Assembly: GCA_024426085.1 (NCBI GenBank) | Contig: CP087974.1 | Coordinates: 3,382,001 to 3,446,000, forward strand | Direction: 5' to 3' | Length of the DNA: 64,000 nt | DNA from: Rhizobium sp. RCAM05350 | Lineage (GTDB): Bacteria > Pseudomonadota > Alphaproteobacteria > Rhizobiales > Rhizobiaceae | In this document: one piece after another, positions 1 through 11,763 of the stretch | How positions within the stretch are numbered: position 1 is the first letter of the stretch | Layout of the letters: the number at the start of each line of letters is the position of its first letter | Made by a program: the position numbers and the translations under genes | Notes under the pieces: generated by a model | What the model saw: the letters and a program-made list of their open reading frames with translations, nothing else | The model's database searches: none | What the model was told of the DNA's origin: nothing

Positions 1-1189
<1,189 letters not shown>

Positions 1190-1193
<4 letters not shown>

Positions 1194-2009
1194 TTGGTTC
1201 CCCTTTTGGTGTGTGCCAGTGTCAGCGCGATCGTTTCGATGCGCGTGAGAATGTCTTTGAGGTGAATGCGAAGTTTGGCAGCCTTGGCTTTGTCATAGGC
1301 GAAGGGCGGGGCCTCCGTGCTTAGATGGGTGGATTGCGCCAGTTCCATCTGGATCGTGTGAACGCCGTTTTCTTGATCGCTGTAATGGCGTGTCGTCCAG
1401 CCGCCCTTGAAGCGGCCGTTGAGAATGCTGGTAAAGCCCTCTGCATTTAAGACGACATCGACGGTGGCGTCCTGAATGGCCGGATCGCAGGTCTTGCCCA
1501 TATCGGTGCCGACGTTGAAATCGGGCAACGTGCCTTCGAACAGGAACGGGATATCCGATCGGATCGAATGGCAGTCATAAAGCACGGCGATGCCATGGAT
1601 CGCCTTCACCCGCCTCGATCTCGGCCAATAGTGCCGCGTGATAGGGCGCATGGAAATCGGCAAGACGGGCGGCGATGTCGGCTTCGTTGGGCTCTTCGCC
1701 GTCCTTCCAGATGGCGACACCGTCGAAATCCGTTTCCGGAATGAGCCCGGTGGTGTTCTGGCCGGGATAGAGGCTGACGCCTTCGGGATCGCGATTGGCA
1801 TCGAGAGCATAGCGATGGAAGGTGGCGCGCACGGTCGTCACATCCGGCAGCAGGCCATCATAGAGGTGATGGATATGCCAGTCGGTATCGGTCAACAGTC
1901 GGCCGGTATCGTTGAGCCGCTCCCAGATGGCGGGCGGAACATCTGTGCCGGTGTGCGGAAAGCCGAGAATGATGGGCGATGTGCCCTGCTTGACTTCAAA
2001 GACACTCAT
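1190..2009 (-). CDS. hutG: N-formylglutamate deformylase, one frameshift
   Basis: HutG hydrolyses N-formylglutamate to glutamate and formate, the last step of the five-step pathway that uses HutF. The start MSVFEVKQG lies one base after the hutH stop, and the stop overlaps the hutU start, so translation is probably coupled. The first half reads to EIEAGEG. A break near 1610 shifts the frame, after which the catalytic region with YDCHSIRS follows. The full span is about 270 residues, normal for this amidohydrolase. A longer ATG-initiated reading (from 2054) exists but would run into hutH, so I chose 2009. Confidence 0.93.
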
Positions 2010-2010
2010 A

Positions 2011-3546
2011 TCAGGCCTCCAGAACCGGGAGAATGCCGGTGGACACGGCGGCATTCAGCGCGCCGGTGGCAATGAGGTCGCTCGCTGCCTTGAGGTCGGT
2101 CGCCATGTAACGGTCGATTTCCAACGTCGGCACGACCTTGCGGATTGCGCCGATGGCGTTGGTCAGTTCCGGGCTGGTGACGAGGCGGGGCGCGGAAGTC
2201 GATGCCCTGGGCTGCCGTCAGCGCCTCGATGCCGATGATGGCGAAGAGGTTGTCGGTCATCTGCAGCAGGCGGCGGGCGCCGTGGCAGGCCATGGAGACA
2301 TGGTCTTCCTGGTTGGCCGAAGTCGGCGTCGGATCGACCGAAGCCGGGTGCGACATCTGCTTGTTTTCGGACATGAGGGCAGCGGAAGTCACTTCGGCGA
2401 TCATCAGGCCGGAGTTGAGGCCTGGCTTCTTGGCGAGGAACGCCGGCAGGCCGTAGGAGAGGGCTGGGTCGACCAGAAGCGCGATACGGCGCTGCGAGAT
2501 GGCGCCGATTTCGCAGATGGCAAGGGCAATCTGGTCGGCGGCGAAAGCCACCGGCTCGGCGTGGAAATTGCCGCCGGAAACGACAGAATTGTCGGACAGG
2601 ACCAGCGGATTGTCGGTGACCGCATTGGCTTCGATTTCGAGCGTGCGGGCAACCGAGCGCAGGAGATCGAGGCAGGCGCCGTCGACCTGCGGCTGGCAGC
2701 GGATGCAATAGGGATCCTGAACCCGCTCGTCGCCTTCGATATGGCTTTCGCGGATCACCGAGCCTTTGAGCAGGCCGCGCAGGGCTGCGGCAGCGTCGAT
2801 CTGGCCCTTGTGGCCGCGCAGCGTATGGATATCCGGATGGAATGGTGCCGAGGAGCCCATGGCGGCGTCGGTCGAAAGCGCGCCGGTGATCAAAGCGGAC
2901 TGTGCAGCACGATGAGCGCGGAACAGGCCGGCCAGCGCCAGGGCTGTCGAAACCTGCGTACCGTTGATCAGCGCCAGGCCTTCCTTGGCGGCCAGCACGA
3001 CCGGCGTCAGGCCAGCGCGTTCAAGCGCCGTGCGGCCGTCAAGCTGTTCGCCGTTGAAGAAGGCTTCGCCTTCACCCATCATCACGGCTGCCATATGGGC
3101 AAGCGGGGCGAGGTCGCCGGAAGCGCCGACAGAACCCTTTCCGGGATGACCGGGATGACGCCCTTGTCGAGCATGCCTTCGATCAGGCGAACGAGTTCGA
3201 TCCGTGTGCCGGATGCGCCGCGTCCGAGCGACACCAGCTTCAGCGCCATGATCAGGCGGACGATGTTTTCGGCGAGCGGCTGGCCGACGCCGCAGCAATG
3301 CGACAGGATCAGGTTGCGCTGCAGGGTGGCGACATCGGCGGCATCGATCTTGATGCTTGCCAGCTTACCGAAGCCGGTATTGATGCCGTAGACCGGCGCG
3401 TTGCCGGCGGCGATCTCGGCGATGCGGGCAGCCGCCTTCTCGATGCCCTTGTCGAAGGATGGATCGAGCCGGGCAGGTTCGCCGGTCCAGTAGATGGTTT
3501 CGAGGGTCGAAAGCGGGACGGAGCCCGGCTGAAGAATAAGCGTCAT
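2011..3546 (-). CDS. hutH: Histidine ammonia-lyase, two frameshifts
   Basis: HutH removes ammonia from L-histidine to give urocanate, committing histidine to degradation. It belongs to the MIO-dependent lyases: the GASGDLAPL segment holds the Ala-Ser-Gly triad that cyclises into the prosthetic group. The N-terminal half includes [11 protein letters not shown] and the C-terminal half includes [19 protein letters not shown]. Breaks near 3137, just before the MIO motif, and near 2193 split one protein of about 511 residues, the usual length. It lies 32 bp after hutI and one base before hutG. Confidence 0.95.
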
Positions 3547-3578
3547 AAGTCAGTCCTCACCAATGCGCGGAGCCAGGC

Positions 3579-4843
3579 TCACGCGTCTCCAAATTTAATG
3601 TCCGTTGCGGACCGCGCATAGAGCGGGTTGAAGCCCATGCGGTAGACGAGTTCGGCCGGTCGCTCGATGTTCCAGATGGCGAAATCGGCCCATTTTCCGG
3701 GTTCGAGCGTCCCTACTTCATCGACCAGTCCCAGCGCGCGTGCCGCCTCCCGCGTCACGCCGGCAATGCATTCGGTCACCGTCATGCCGAACAGCGTCGC
3801 TGCCATGTTCATGGTCAGGAGCAGAGAGGTCAGCGGCGAAGTGCCCGGATTGTTGTCGGTGGCGATCGCCATGGCGACGCCCGCCTTGCGGAACAGATCA
3901 ACCGGCGGCTTCTTCGTCTCGCGGATGAAATAGAAGGCGCCAGGCAGGACGACCGCGACGGTGCCGCTCTTTGCCATCGCTTCTGCGCCGGCTTCGTCGG
4001 TATATTCGAGATGATCGGCCGACAGCGCGCCATATTCGGCGGCAAGTGCTGCACCATGCAGGTTGGAAAGCTGATCGGCATGCAGCTTGACCGGCAGGCC
4101 GTGGGCTTTCGCCGCATCGAACACCAGCCGCATTTCGTCGGTCGAAAAGGCGATGCCTTCGCAAAAGCCATCGACCGCATCGGCCAATCCTTCGGCAGCG
4201 ATGGCGGGTAGCATCTCGCCCACGACCTTGGCGATATAGCCGGCCTTGTCGTTCTTGAATTCGGGCGGCAGGGCATGGGCGCCGAGGAATGTGGTGCGCA
4301 CCGCGACATCGCGTTCGTCGCTCAGCCGGCGGGCAGCGGGAGCGCCTTGGCTTCATTTTCGAGGTCGAGGCCGTAGCCCGATTTGACTTCGACGGTGGTG
4401 ACGCCCTCGGCCATCAGCGCGTCCAGACGGGGAAGCGTCTGCTGGACCAGCTCGTCTTCGCTGGCTTCGCGCAGTGAGCGAACGGAGGATACGATCCCAC
4501 CGCCGGCGCGGGCGACTTCTTCGTAAGTCGCGCCGGCAAGCCGCATTTCGAATTCGTTGGCACGGTCACCGGCATGGACCAGATGCGTGTGGCAGTCGAT
4601 CAGGCCGGGGGTAATCCAGCGGCCGCCGCAATCGATGATCTCGGCGGCATTTTCGATCGGGAAGGGCAGGCTGGCTTCGTCGCCAGCGTAAAGGATTCGC
4701 CCGTCCTGAACGGCAATGACGCCGTTTTCGACAAGACCGAGACCCGGCAAGGCGGGGTTCAGGGTTGCAAGCCGCGCGTTGCGCCAAAGGCGATCGCAAG
4801 CGGTTGGCCGGGTGCTGTCGGGTGCCGATTTTATGGAAGACAT
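3579..4843 (-). CDS. hutI: Imidazolonepropionase, one frameshift
   Basis: HutI opens the imidazolone ring to give N-formimidoylglutamate. It is an amidohydrolase-superfamily metalloenzyme: the metal ligands sit in the [10 protein letters not shown] segment, and HADQLS and [10 protein letters not shown] follow in the second half. A break near 4323 separates the first 173 residues from the rest; the combined length of about 420 residues fits the family. It is the first gene of the leftward operon, and its start lies 30 bp from the HutC-type palindrome shared with hutF. Confidence 0.95.
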
Positions 4844-4872
4844 CGTTTTCTAGCCTTTCCTTTTCGTGCTAT

Positions 4873-4886
4873 TATGTATAGACATA
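4873..4886. promoter_or_regulatory. HutC-type operator between hutI and hutF
   Basis: The 14 bases TATGTATAGACATA form a near-perfect palindrome (arms TATGT and ACATA), and one flanking T/A pair extends it to 16. HutC-family GntR repressors are known to bind TGTATATACA-like sites. It is the only such site I noticed in the hut region. It sits in the 100-bp gap between the divergent hutI and hutF starts, so one bound repressor could silence both arms. Family and position are the support; binding is inferred. Confidence 0.65.
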
Positions 4887-4943
4887 AAGAAAATGAGCGC
4901 AAGTGATTTTTTTATGTGGCGACAGTCAGGAAGGGATGAGGCC

Positions 4944-6281
4944 TTGACCAGCATTCATGTGAAATCGGCTCTGACGCCGGCGGGATGGCAGAAGGATGTG
5001 CGGCTGACGATCGAGGGTGGCCAGATCGCCTCCGTCGAAACCGGTGCTGCGGCACAGGCAGGTGACGAGCGTCACGATATCCTCGTGCCCGGTATGCCGA
5101 ACCTGCACAGCCACGCGTTCCAGCGCGGCATGGCGGGCCTTGCCGAAACGCGTGGTCCTGGCGCCGACAGCTTCTGGAGCTGGCGCAATGTCATGTACCG
5201 GTTTGCTCTGACGATGACGCCGGACCACGTCGAAGCCGTTGCCAGCCAGCTCTATATGGAAATGCTGGAAGCGGGTTTTTCGCGTGTCGGCGAATTCCAC
5301 TATCTACACCACGATATCGATGGCAGCCCTTATGCCGATATTTCCGAAATGGCGCAGCGGATCGCCGCGGCGGCTTCCCAGACGGGGATTGGCCTGACGC
5401 TGCTCCCGGTTTTCTATGCACATTCGACCTTTGGGGGTGCTGCGCCGAACGAAGGGCAACGCCGGTTCATCAACGCGGTCGAGAGCTTCGAGCGGCTGCT
5501 TGATGGTTGCCGTTCTGCAGTCAAGGATTTGCCGAATGGCCGTGTCGGTGTCGCGCCGCACAGCTTGCGCGGTAACGCCAGAGGAATTGACGGCCGTTGT
5601 GGCGATGGCCAAGGAAGGCCCGATCCATATCCATGTGGCCGAGCAGGTCAAGGAAGTGGAGGATTGCATTGCCTGGTCCGGGGCGCGGCCGGTCGAATGG
5701 TTGCTCGACAATGCGGGGCTCGATGGCCGCTGGTGCCTGATCCATGCGACGCATATGACCGACGACGAAACCCGGCGCATGGCTGAGAGCAAGGCGATTG
5801 CCGGTCTCTGCCCGATCACCGAAGCCAATCTTGGCGACGGCACGTTCAATGCAGTCGTGTTCGGCGAAGCGGGCGGCAAATTTGGTATCGGTTCGGATTC
5901 CAACATCCTGATCGGTTTGCCGGACGAATTGCGCCAGCTTGAATATTCACAGCGCCTGGCGCATCGCTCCCGCAACGTTCTGGCTGCTCCCGGCCAATCG
6001 ACCGGCCCGCGCTGTTCGACGGTGCGGTCGACGGCGGCGATATCGCCATGGCGATCGGAACAGGTATCGCCGCCGGCAATCCGGCGGATTTTGTCAGCCT
6101 GCGGGCGCCGGATGGTGACCTCACTGACGATGCCGTTCTGGATTCCTGGCTGTTTGCCAATGGCACGAAGCCCGACAGCGTCTGGGTTGCGGGCAGCAAG
6201 CAGGTCGAGGGTGGTCGTCATCACAAACGGGATGAGATATCGGCCAAATTCCGCAGCGTGATGCGCGAGCTTTTGGCCTGA
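4944..6281 (+). CDS. hutF: Formimidoylglutamate deiminase, two frameshifts
   Basis: HutF deiminates N-formimidoylglutamate to N-formylglutamate and ammonia, which makes this the HutF/HutG variant of the pathway. The metal-binding segment PNLHSHAFQRGMAG is near residue 60, HIHVAEQ and HATHM lie in the middle, and SDSNI follows. Breaks near 5577 and 5990 split a protein of about 446 residues. I prefer the TTG at 4944, preceded by AGGAAGGGA about 8 bases upstream, because the protein then begins at the family N-terminus (TSIHVKSAL). In-frame ATGs at 4893 and 4914 are alternatives. Confidence 0.92.
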
Positions 6282-6370
6282 GCGGCTCAATTCGACGCCC
6301 GCATCTTTTCCGGACAAGCGCCGCCGCATAATGTCTGCTACGACCGAACGGATTTGTTGAAGGTGAGTGT

Positions 6371-7141
6371 GTGGTGAAATTGCAGGACGCTGATCAGGCT
6401 GTTGATGTGCCGCTTGCCGAAAGCGCAGGCGAACTGTCGCTGCATCAGCGTATCCTCGGCGATATCGAGGACCGCATTCTGTCCGGCGAATGGCAGCCCG
6501 GTTTTCGCATTCCGTTCGAGGTCGATCTGGCAGAGCAATATAAATGCTCGCGGATGACCGTGAACAAGGCGCTGACACAACTGGCGAAGACAGGGCTGAT
6601 CGAGCGGCGGCGCAAATCGGGCAGTTATGTCACCCAGCCACGGGCGCAATCGGCCGTGCTGGAAATCCACGACATCAAGCTGGAGGTCCAGTCGCTCGGG
6701 CTCGTCTATGATTACCGATTGCTGAGCAAGACACGCCGCCGCAGCACCGCCGATGACAAACACAGGCTTGACCTCAGCACGACAGCCTCCATTCTGGAGG
6801 TGAATTGCACGCATTTCGGCGGCACAAGGCCGTTTTGCTTCGAGCAGCGCCTGATCAATCTGACGGCCGTGCCGGATGCGGCGGCGGAGAGTTTTGAGGT
6901 TGAAGCTCCCGGGCCTTGGCTTTTGAACCGCGTGCCGTGGAGCGCTGCCGAACATACGATCCGCGCCATCGCTGCCGATGAGGTGATTGCGATGGCCCTG
7001 GCAATTCCGGCCGGAACGCCGTGCCTGACGGTCGAGCGGCGAACGTGGAGCAACGGTTCCTATGTCACGCATGTTCGCCTGATCTATCCCGGCGAACGGC
7101 ACGCGCTCATTGCCAATTTCACGCCGTCACAACCCAAATAG
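6371..7141 (+). CDS. hutC: Histidine utilisation repressor, GntR/UTRA family
   Basis: This intact 256-residue regulator has an N-terminal winged-helix domain (roughly residues 20-88, with the recognition segment around CSRMTVNKALTQLAKTG) and a C-terminal UTRA effector domain. HutC proteins repress hut genes until urocanate accumulates. It follows hutF in the same direction with an 89-bp gap, and the probable target palindrome lies between hutI and hutF. No similar palindrome was seen directly upstream of hutC, so co-transcription with hutF would explain its autoregulation. Confidence 0.92.
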   Translation: MVKLQDADQAVDVPLAESAGELSLHQRILGDIEDRILSGEWQPGFRIPFEVDLAEQYKCSRMTVNKALTQLAKTGLIERRRKSGSYVTQPRAQSAVLEIHDIKLEVQSLGLVYDYRLLSKTRRRSTADDKHRLDLSTTASILEVNCTHFGGTRPFCFEQRLINLTAVPDAAAESFEVEAPGPWLLNRVPWSAAEHTIRAIAADEVIAMALAIPAGTPCLTVERRTWSNGSYVTHVRLIYPGERHALIANFTPSQPK

Positions 7142-7156
7142 ACGGAATAGAAAAGA

Positions 7157-7180
7157 GCGGCGCCAGATCATGAGCGCCGC
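7157..7180 (+). terminator. Hairpin after hutC
   Basis: A perfect 7-bp inverted repeat, GCGGCGC and GCGCCGC, with a 10-base loop starts 16 bases after the hutC stop. Only a short CCTTGT tail follows, so it is a weak intrinsic terminator at best. It could also serve the convergent small gene ending at 7196. Confidence 0.4.
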
Positions 7181-7195
7181 CCTTGTCATTCGTCT

Positions 7196-7336
7196 TTACT
7201 TCTTTGGCTTTGCGCCGGAGAGCTTGGGAACTTCCTTCTGGGTCGTCGCGGCGAAAGGGGTTGCTGTCTTGACAGCTTCCTTGTCCTTCTTCGGCTTCCT
7301 GACTTCCTTGTTGCTCTTTGCCTGTCCCTTGGCCAT
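7196..7336 (-). CDS. Small basic protein, unknown function
   Basis: This 46-residue protein starts MAKGQAKSNKEVRKPKK and is very rich in lysine, with no membrane segment and probable disorder. A strong ribosome-binding site, GAGGAAGGACAGCAC, sits just before the ATG, which argues for real translation. I recall similar short MAKGQ-type proteins being common in Rhizobiales, but I know no function for them. It lies 44 bp downstream of another small leftward gene and may share its transcript. Confidence 0.6.
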   Translation of the reverse strand: MAKGQAKSNKEVRKPKKDKEAVKTATPFAATTQKEVPKLSGAKPKK

Positions 7337-7380
7337 GTGCTGTCCTTCCTCGTTCAAATTATGGAGGGTGAGCACAGGCT

Positions 7381-7620
7381 CTACCCCTTGGCATCTTCCA
7401 GATTGTCTTCCGTCGTTACCCGTTCGTAGGTCTCGCCTTCGGTGCAGATCCGATATTGCGGCGAACCATCCCGGATGGGCAATGTTGCGAGAATGCGAAA
7501 AATCGTTTCGTCGCGCAATGACAAACCGATGGTACTTTTCATCCGGACCTTTTGTCCGATGGAAAAGCGGTGAAGCCGGGACTTGGGCTGTCCTCTGGGC
7601 GGGGCGGAGTTGGTAGGCAT
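7381..7620 (-). CDS. Hypothetical protein, 79 residues
   Basis: The product is a soluble 79-residue protein with a basic N-terminus and an acidic C-terminus; the core runs FSIGQKVRM to PQYRICTEGETYERV. That pattern suggests a small beta-rich, SH3-like fold, but I cannot assign a family. I chose the ATG at 7620 rather than the longer reading from 7641 because AAGGAGAACGGCC lies directly upstream of it. It reads toward the 46-residue basic protein gene. Confidence 0.55.
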   Translation of the reverse strand: MPTNSAPPRGQPKSRLHRFSIGQKVRMKSTIGLSLRDETIFRILATLPIRDGSPQYRICTEGETYERVTTEDNLEDAKG

Positions 7621-7963
7621 GGCCGTTCTCCTTGACGTCAAAAATGGAAATGAAAAAATCGGAGCCTGGCCCCGTTTTGGTCATATCCGCTTTTTCAAGG
7701 AGCGTCTGCCGTGTCGGGAGCTGCCAGTCCATCCGTGGTCAATTCCTGCCGAGCGCCGGCCGGAAACGTTCATATCGCGTATAATAGACGCCCCTGATCC
7801 CCATGGCGATACCAGGGGCGGGACAATCGAAAATTTGGATTGAGATTGGCGGGCCGGAAATACCCAGCACCGCGAGTAGCCAAGCTTTGGCCAAAGAACG
7901 ATTGCGGTCGAGGTTAGCGTCAATTGAGGTTTAATTGAGGCTCGCCCGTCACCCTTATATGGC
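7621..7963. other. Intergenic region with one hairpin
   Basis: There is no credible gene in these 343 bases. A perfect 7-bp inverted repeat, GCCCCTG and CAGGGGC (7790-7819), lies 145 bp downstream of the soxG stop. It lacks a T-run on either strand, so it is at most a weak or Rho-assisted terminator for the leftward sox operon. The promoter for the small leftward gene at 7620 should also lie here, but I see no clear match. Confidence 0.4.
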
Positions 7964-8536
7964 TCACTTGCCTGTGCGGGCATCGACGCCGAATTCAAGG
8001 CTCATCTGGATGAGTTCGTCCCACAGGTTCCCGGCAAAACCACGCAGCACCAGAAGCTCGAAATTCTCCGCCCCGGTCCGGGAAATGAGTGCCGAGATGT
8101 GGCCGATCAAGGTCATCGCCGAATGGCCAACTGGGAAATTCGACAGTGCGAGATCGACCGCCGTACCCTTGGCAAGAACGGCCTCGACAGCCGGTCCGCT
8201 GATGCCGATCCGGACGCGGCCATGGCCTTGATCGGAAATGGATGCCTTGCCATCCAGAAGCGGCGTCTTGCCGAAAATCTCCGCCGCGGAGAGAGCGGCA
8301 TCGCCGATGACGAACCATTGTCCGGGGCCATAGGGCCGCACGGCATGCGGAGTGCCATCGCCAATCCGTGGGATCAGGCCTTGCAGGTCGCCGCTTCCCC
8401 GCGCGGCGAGGACGTGCAGCACATGACCTTCCGGCAGGGCCGTCAGCGTGATCCGCGCACCGGTTGACGGGGCGCCGAACGAACTGGACTTGGCGCCGGC
8501 GAGGGCAGGGCGGTGGAGGAGCGCAAAATCAGCCAT
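7964..8536 (-). CDS. soxG: Sarcosine oxidase / N-methylglutamate dehydrogenase gamma subunit
   Basis: This intact 190-residue protein is the smallest, least conserved subunit of the four-subunit sarcosine-oxidase family. The family helps form the tetrahydrofolate-side chamber of the complex and resembles a GcvT fragment. Recognisable segments are HRPALAGAKS at the N-terminus and FARGxxWDEL-like AGNLWDELIQMS near the C-terminus. It overlaps the end of soxA by 8 bases and closes the B-D-A-G operon. Given the glx/glnT neighbours, MgdD of N-methylglutamate dehydrogenase is the better functional guess. Confidence 0.85.
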   Translation of the reverse strand: MADFALLHRPALAGAKSSSFGAPSTGARITLTALPEGHVLHVLAARGSGDLQGLIPRIGDGTPHAVRPYGPGQWFVIGDAALSAAEIFGKTPLLDGKASISDQGHGRVRIGISGPAVEAVLAKGTAVDLALSNFPVGHSAMTLIGHISALISRTGAENFELLVLRGFAGNLWDELIQMSLEFGVDARTGK

Positions 8537-11485
8537 GGAGCTTTCCGTTTTCCGGATCGAAGAAGACCGGGCTGCAGAGCACGGCTTTGGTATATTCGTT
8601 TTTCAGGTCATTCCAGACGGTGACATGCTCGCCGTGACGCTTCGGTCCATGCTTGACCAGGGCTAGGCCAATGGTCGAGCCAAGGTTGGGCGAGTAGCAG
8701 CTGGAGGAGACATAACCCTGGTCGTTCTCGAGCGAGGGTGCGGCGCCGTCCGAGAGGATATGCGAGCCCGTCTTGAAGGTGGTCGCCGGATCGAGCGGCT
8801 TGACGCCGACCAGCGAGAGCCGGTCCTCCGCCGTCAATCCTTCGCGCGACAGCATCGCCTTGCCGATGAAGTCCGGCTTGGCCGTGGACACCATTTTGGC
8901 AAAGCCTAGGTCTGACGGGATGACCGTGCCGTTGATCTCGGAATGGGTGACATGGCCCTTCTCGATGCGCATGACGCCCAGCGCCTCGACGCCGTAAGGG
9001 CAGATGCCATGCGGCGCGCCTGCTTCCATGATGGCATCGGCAATCGCCTCGCCGTGGCCGGCAGGAACCGCCAATTCGTAGGCCAGTTCGCCGGAGAAGG
9101 AGATGCGGAACAGCCGGCCGGTCAGCTTGCCGCCGTAGAGCGAAACTTCCTTGGCGCCGAGGAACGGGAAGGCCGCATCGGAAATGTCCTCATCTACCAG
9201 CGTTTGCAGGATCATGCGGGATTTTGGCCCGGCAACCGCAATCTGCGCCCATTGATCGGTCGAAGACGAAAACTGCACGTCGAGATCGGGCCAGAGCGCC
9301 TGGGCGCAGAATTCCAGATGGTTCATGACGCCTGCTGCATAGGCCGTGGTCGTCGTCATGAAGAAATGGGTTTCGCCAAGACGGCTCGTGGTGCCGTCGT
9401 CGTAGATCATCCCGTCTTCGCGCAGCATCAGGCCGTATCGCGCCTTGCCGACGGGCAGCTTCAGGAAGGCGTTGCAGTAAATCCGGTTGAGGAATTCGGC
9501 GGCGTCCTTGCTGAAAATCTCGATCTTGCCGAGGGTGGAGACGTCCGCATCCCGGCGTTCTGGCGGACATTCAGCACTTCGCGGTCGACGCTTTCGCGCC
9601 ACGTCGTTTCGCCCGTTTTCGGGAACCAGGAGGAACGGTACCAGAGGCCGGTTTCGACGAAAACCGCGCCGTTCTTCTTGGCCCAGTCGTGCAGCGGCGA
9701 TTTGCGCACCGGCTGGAAATGTTTGCCCTTGGAAGCACCGGTCAGCGCACCAAAGGACAGCGGTGTGTAGAACGGGCGGAACGTTGTGGTACCGACATCG
9801 GCTGGCGAGACTTTTCGCGCTTCGGCGAGAATGCCGATGGCGTTGATGTTGGACAGCTTGCCCTGATCGGTCGCCATGCCGTTGGTGGTGTAGCGCTTGG
9901 CAAGCTCGACATGGCTGTAACCTTCGCTGACCGCGAGGCCGAGGTCCTTGAGGTGCACGTCGTTCTGATAATCGACGAAGGCCTTGCCCTTCGATCCGTG
10001 GACGCGCCAGAGCGGCTTGGACACGGTTGCCGTGTCGGCTTTTGCGGCGAAAGCTGCGGCGGCATTTGAGAAGCCGAGCGCCTGCAGGGCCGACACTGCT
10101 TTTCCGGCGCCGTCTGCAAGGCAGGCGTCGATGCTACCAATGCCTGCGGCAGCGCCGGCGACAGTCAGCCCCTCCTGGGTTTCCGGCGCAAGGAACGCGG
10201 CCTTGGCGTCCGACCAGACCGGTTTTGCACCGCGATGGCAGGCAAGATGGATGATCGGGCTCCAGCCGCCGGACATGGCGAGCGCGTCTGCCGCGATGGT
10301 TTCCGGGCGGCCGTTGTTGAGGACGGTCACGCCCTTGAGGCTCTTGCCGCCATTGGCATCGACAACCACGGCTCCGGGCAAGATACGGGCCTTGCCGGAC
10401 CATGTGCGTGTCGCATCCGGACGGCTATCGACAATGGTTGCGACGTCAAGGCCAGCCGCTTCCAGATCGGCAGCGGTCGCGTAACCCGACGCATCATTGG
10501 TGAAGATGACCGTGCTTTTTCCCGGCGCGATGGCCTGACGGTTGAGATAGGAGCGCATGGCGCCTGCCATCATGACGCCGGGAATATCATTGCCGCCGAA
10601 AACCAGCGGCCGTTCTTCTGCACCGGAGGCGAGGATCGCCTGTTTGGCGGCGATGCGCCAGATGCGCTCGACCGGCCGGTTCGGGTTCACCGTGGTCGTG
10701 TTCTTCTGCACGCTCTCGACTGCGCCAAAGACATTGCCGTCGTACCAGCCAAACACTGTCGTCCGGGAGAAAATACGGACATTTGGCATATCTGCCAGCT
10801 CAGCCAGCGTTTGAGCCAGCAGATCGCTTGCAGATTTTCCACCGGCAGGTGCGGTTTCGCAAAGCAACGAACCACCAGGTTCAAAGCCTTCGTCAGCAAG
10901 AATGACGCGGGCACCGGTGCGGCCTGCGGTCAGAGCGGCAGCGAGACCCCGCGGGGCCAGCGCCAATTACCAGCAGGTCGCAATGCGCCCAGCATTTTTC
11001 GTAGGAATCCGGATCGGGTTCATAGGTCGCACGGCCAAGGCCTGCCGCCTTGCGGATGATCGGCTCATAGACCTTTTCCCAGAAGGCCGCCGGCCACATG
11101 AAGGTCTTGTAGTAGAAGCCGGCGCTAAGGAAGGGCGAGAGCAGGCTGTTGACAGCGCCGAGGTCGAAATCGACCGAGGGCCAGCGGTTCTGGCTTTTGC
11201 GGTGAGGCTGCTGTAGAGCTCGACCAGCGTGGCGCGGGTATTGGCTTCGGTGCGACCGCCTTCGCCGATCGTCACCAGTGCATTGGGCTCGGCTGCACCG
11301 GCGGTCAGGATGCCGCGCGGGCGGTGATATTTGAAACTGCGGCCGACCAGCTGACGGCCGTTCGCGAGAAGTGCTGAGGCCAGCGTGTCGCCGGCAAAGC
11401 CCTGCATCGGCTTGCCGTCGAAGGTGAAATCGAGCGGTTTTGCGCGGTCGATGCGGCCGCCCTTGGAAAGACGGTAGGACGTCAT
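8529..11485 (-). CDS. soxA: Sarcosine oxidase / N-methylglutamate dehydrogenase alpha subunit, three frameshifts
   Basis: The large subunit spans about 985 residues. It has an N-terminal 2Fe-2S-like ring domain (DFTFDGKPMQGFAGDTL), an FAD/NAD-binding domain with DLLVIGAGPAG, and a C-terminal GcvT-like folate domain containing SGELAYELAVPAGHG. Breaks near 11193, 10951 and 9562 split it, and each flanking piece is clearly the same protein. The family oxidises an N-methyl amine and passes the methylene group to tetrahydrofolate. Its start overlaps the soxD stop by 4 bases. The neighbours suggest MgdC. Confidence 0.92.
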
Positions 11486-11754
11486 GCGGTCTCTCCCTCA
11501 GCGCTGGCATCCGTGACAGTGTAGATTGTGTGGGTCATCGTATCGCGCTCGACCACCAGCCAGCGGCGGCAGCCGGATGTGTGGTGCCAATGTTCCTTGT
11601 GACGTCCGCGCGGATTGTCGCGCAGGTAGACGTAAGCGTACCAGGCATCCTCACCGGCATCCGGTGCCGGGCGGGTTATGCCGGCATCGCCGCGGACGGT
11701 GAATTCTTCCTTGGGACGCGGCCCGCAATGGGGGCAGGCGATCAGGCTGGCCAT
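11482..11754 (-). CDS. soxD: Sarcosine oxidase / N-methylglutamate dehydrogenase delta subunit
   Basis: An intact 90-residue subunit with a zinc-binding start, IACPHCGPRPKEEF, and the family segment RGRHKEHWHHTSGCRRW, which supplies further Cys and His ligands. It is a structural zinc subunit of the heterotetramer. The ATG follows the soxB stop by 9 bases and its stop overlaps the soxA ATG, consistent with tightly coupled translation of the complex. MgdB is the equivalent name in the N-methylglutamate pathway. Confidence 0.92.
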   Translation of the reverse strand: MASLIACPHCGPRPKEEFTVRGDAGITRPAPDAGEDAWYAYVYLRDNPRGRHKEHWHHTSGCRRWLVVERDTMTHTIYTVTDASAEGETA

Positions 11755-11763
11755 ATGAAGTCC

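Noticed and set aside
2138-3391. Long rightward open frame opposite hutH
   Set aside because: A GC-rich antisense shadow of hutH with no family motifs or ribosome-binding site.
7338-7732. Leftward 178-residue reading frame joining the two small genes
   Set aside because: It lies in the frame of the 46-residue gene and runs across the other small gene out of frame. Both small genes have good ribosome-binding sites of their own.
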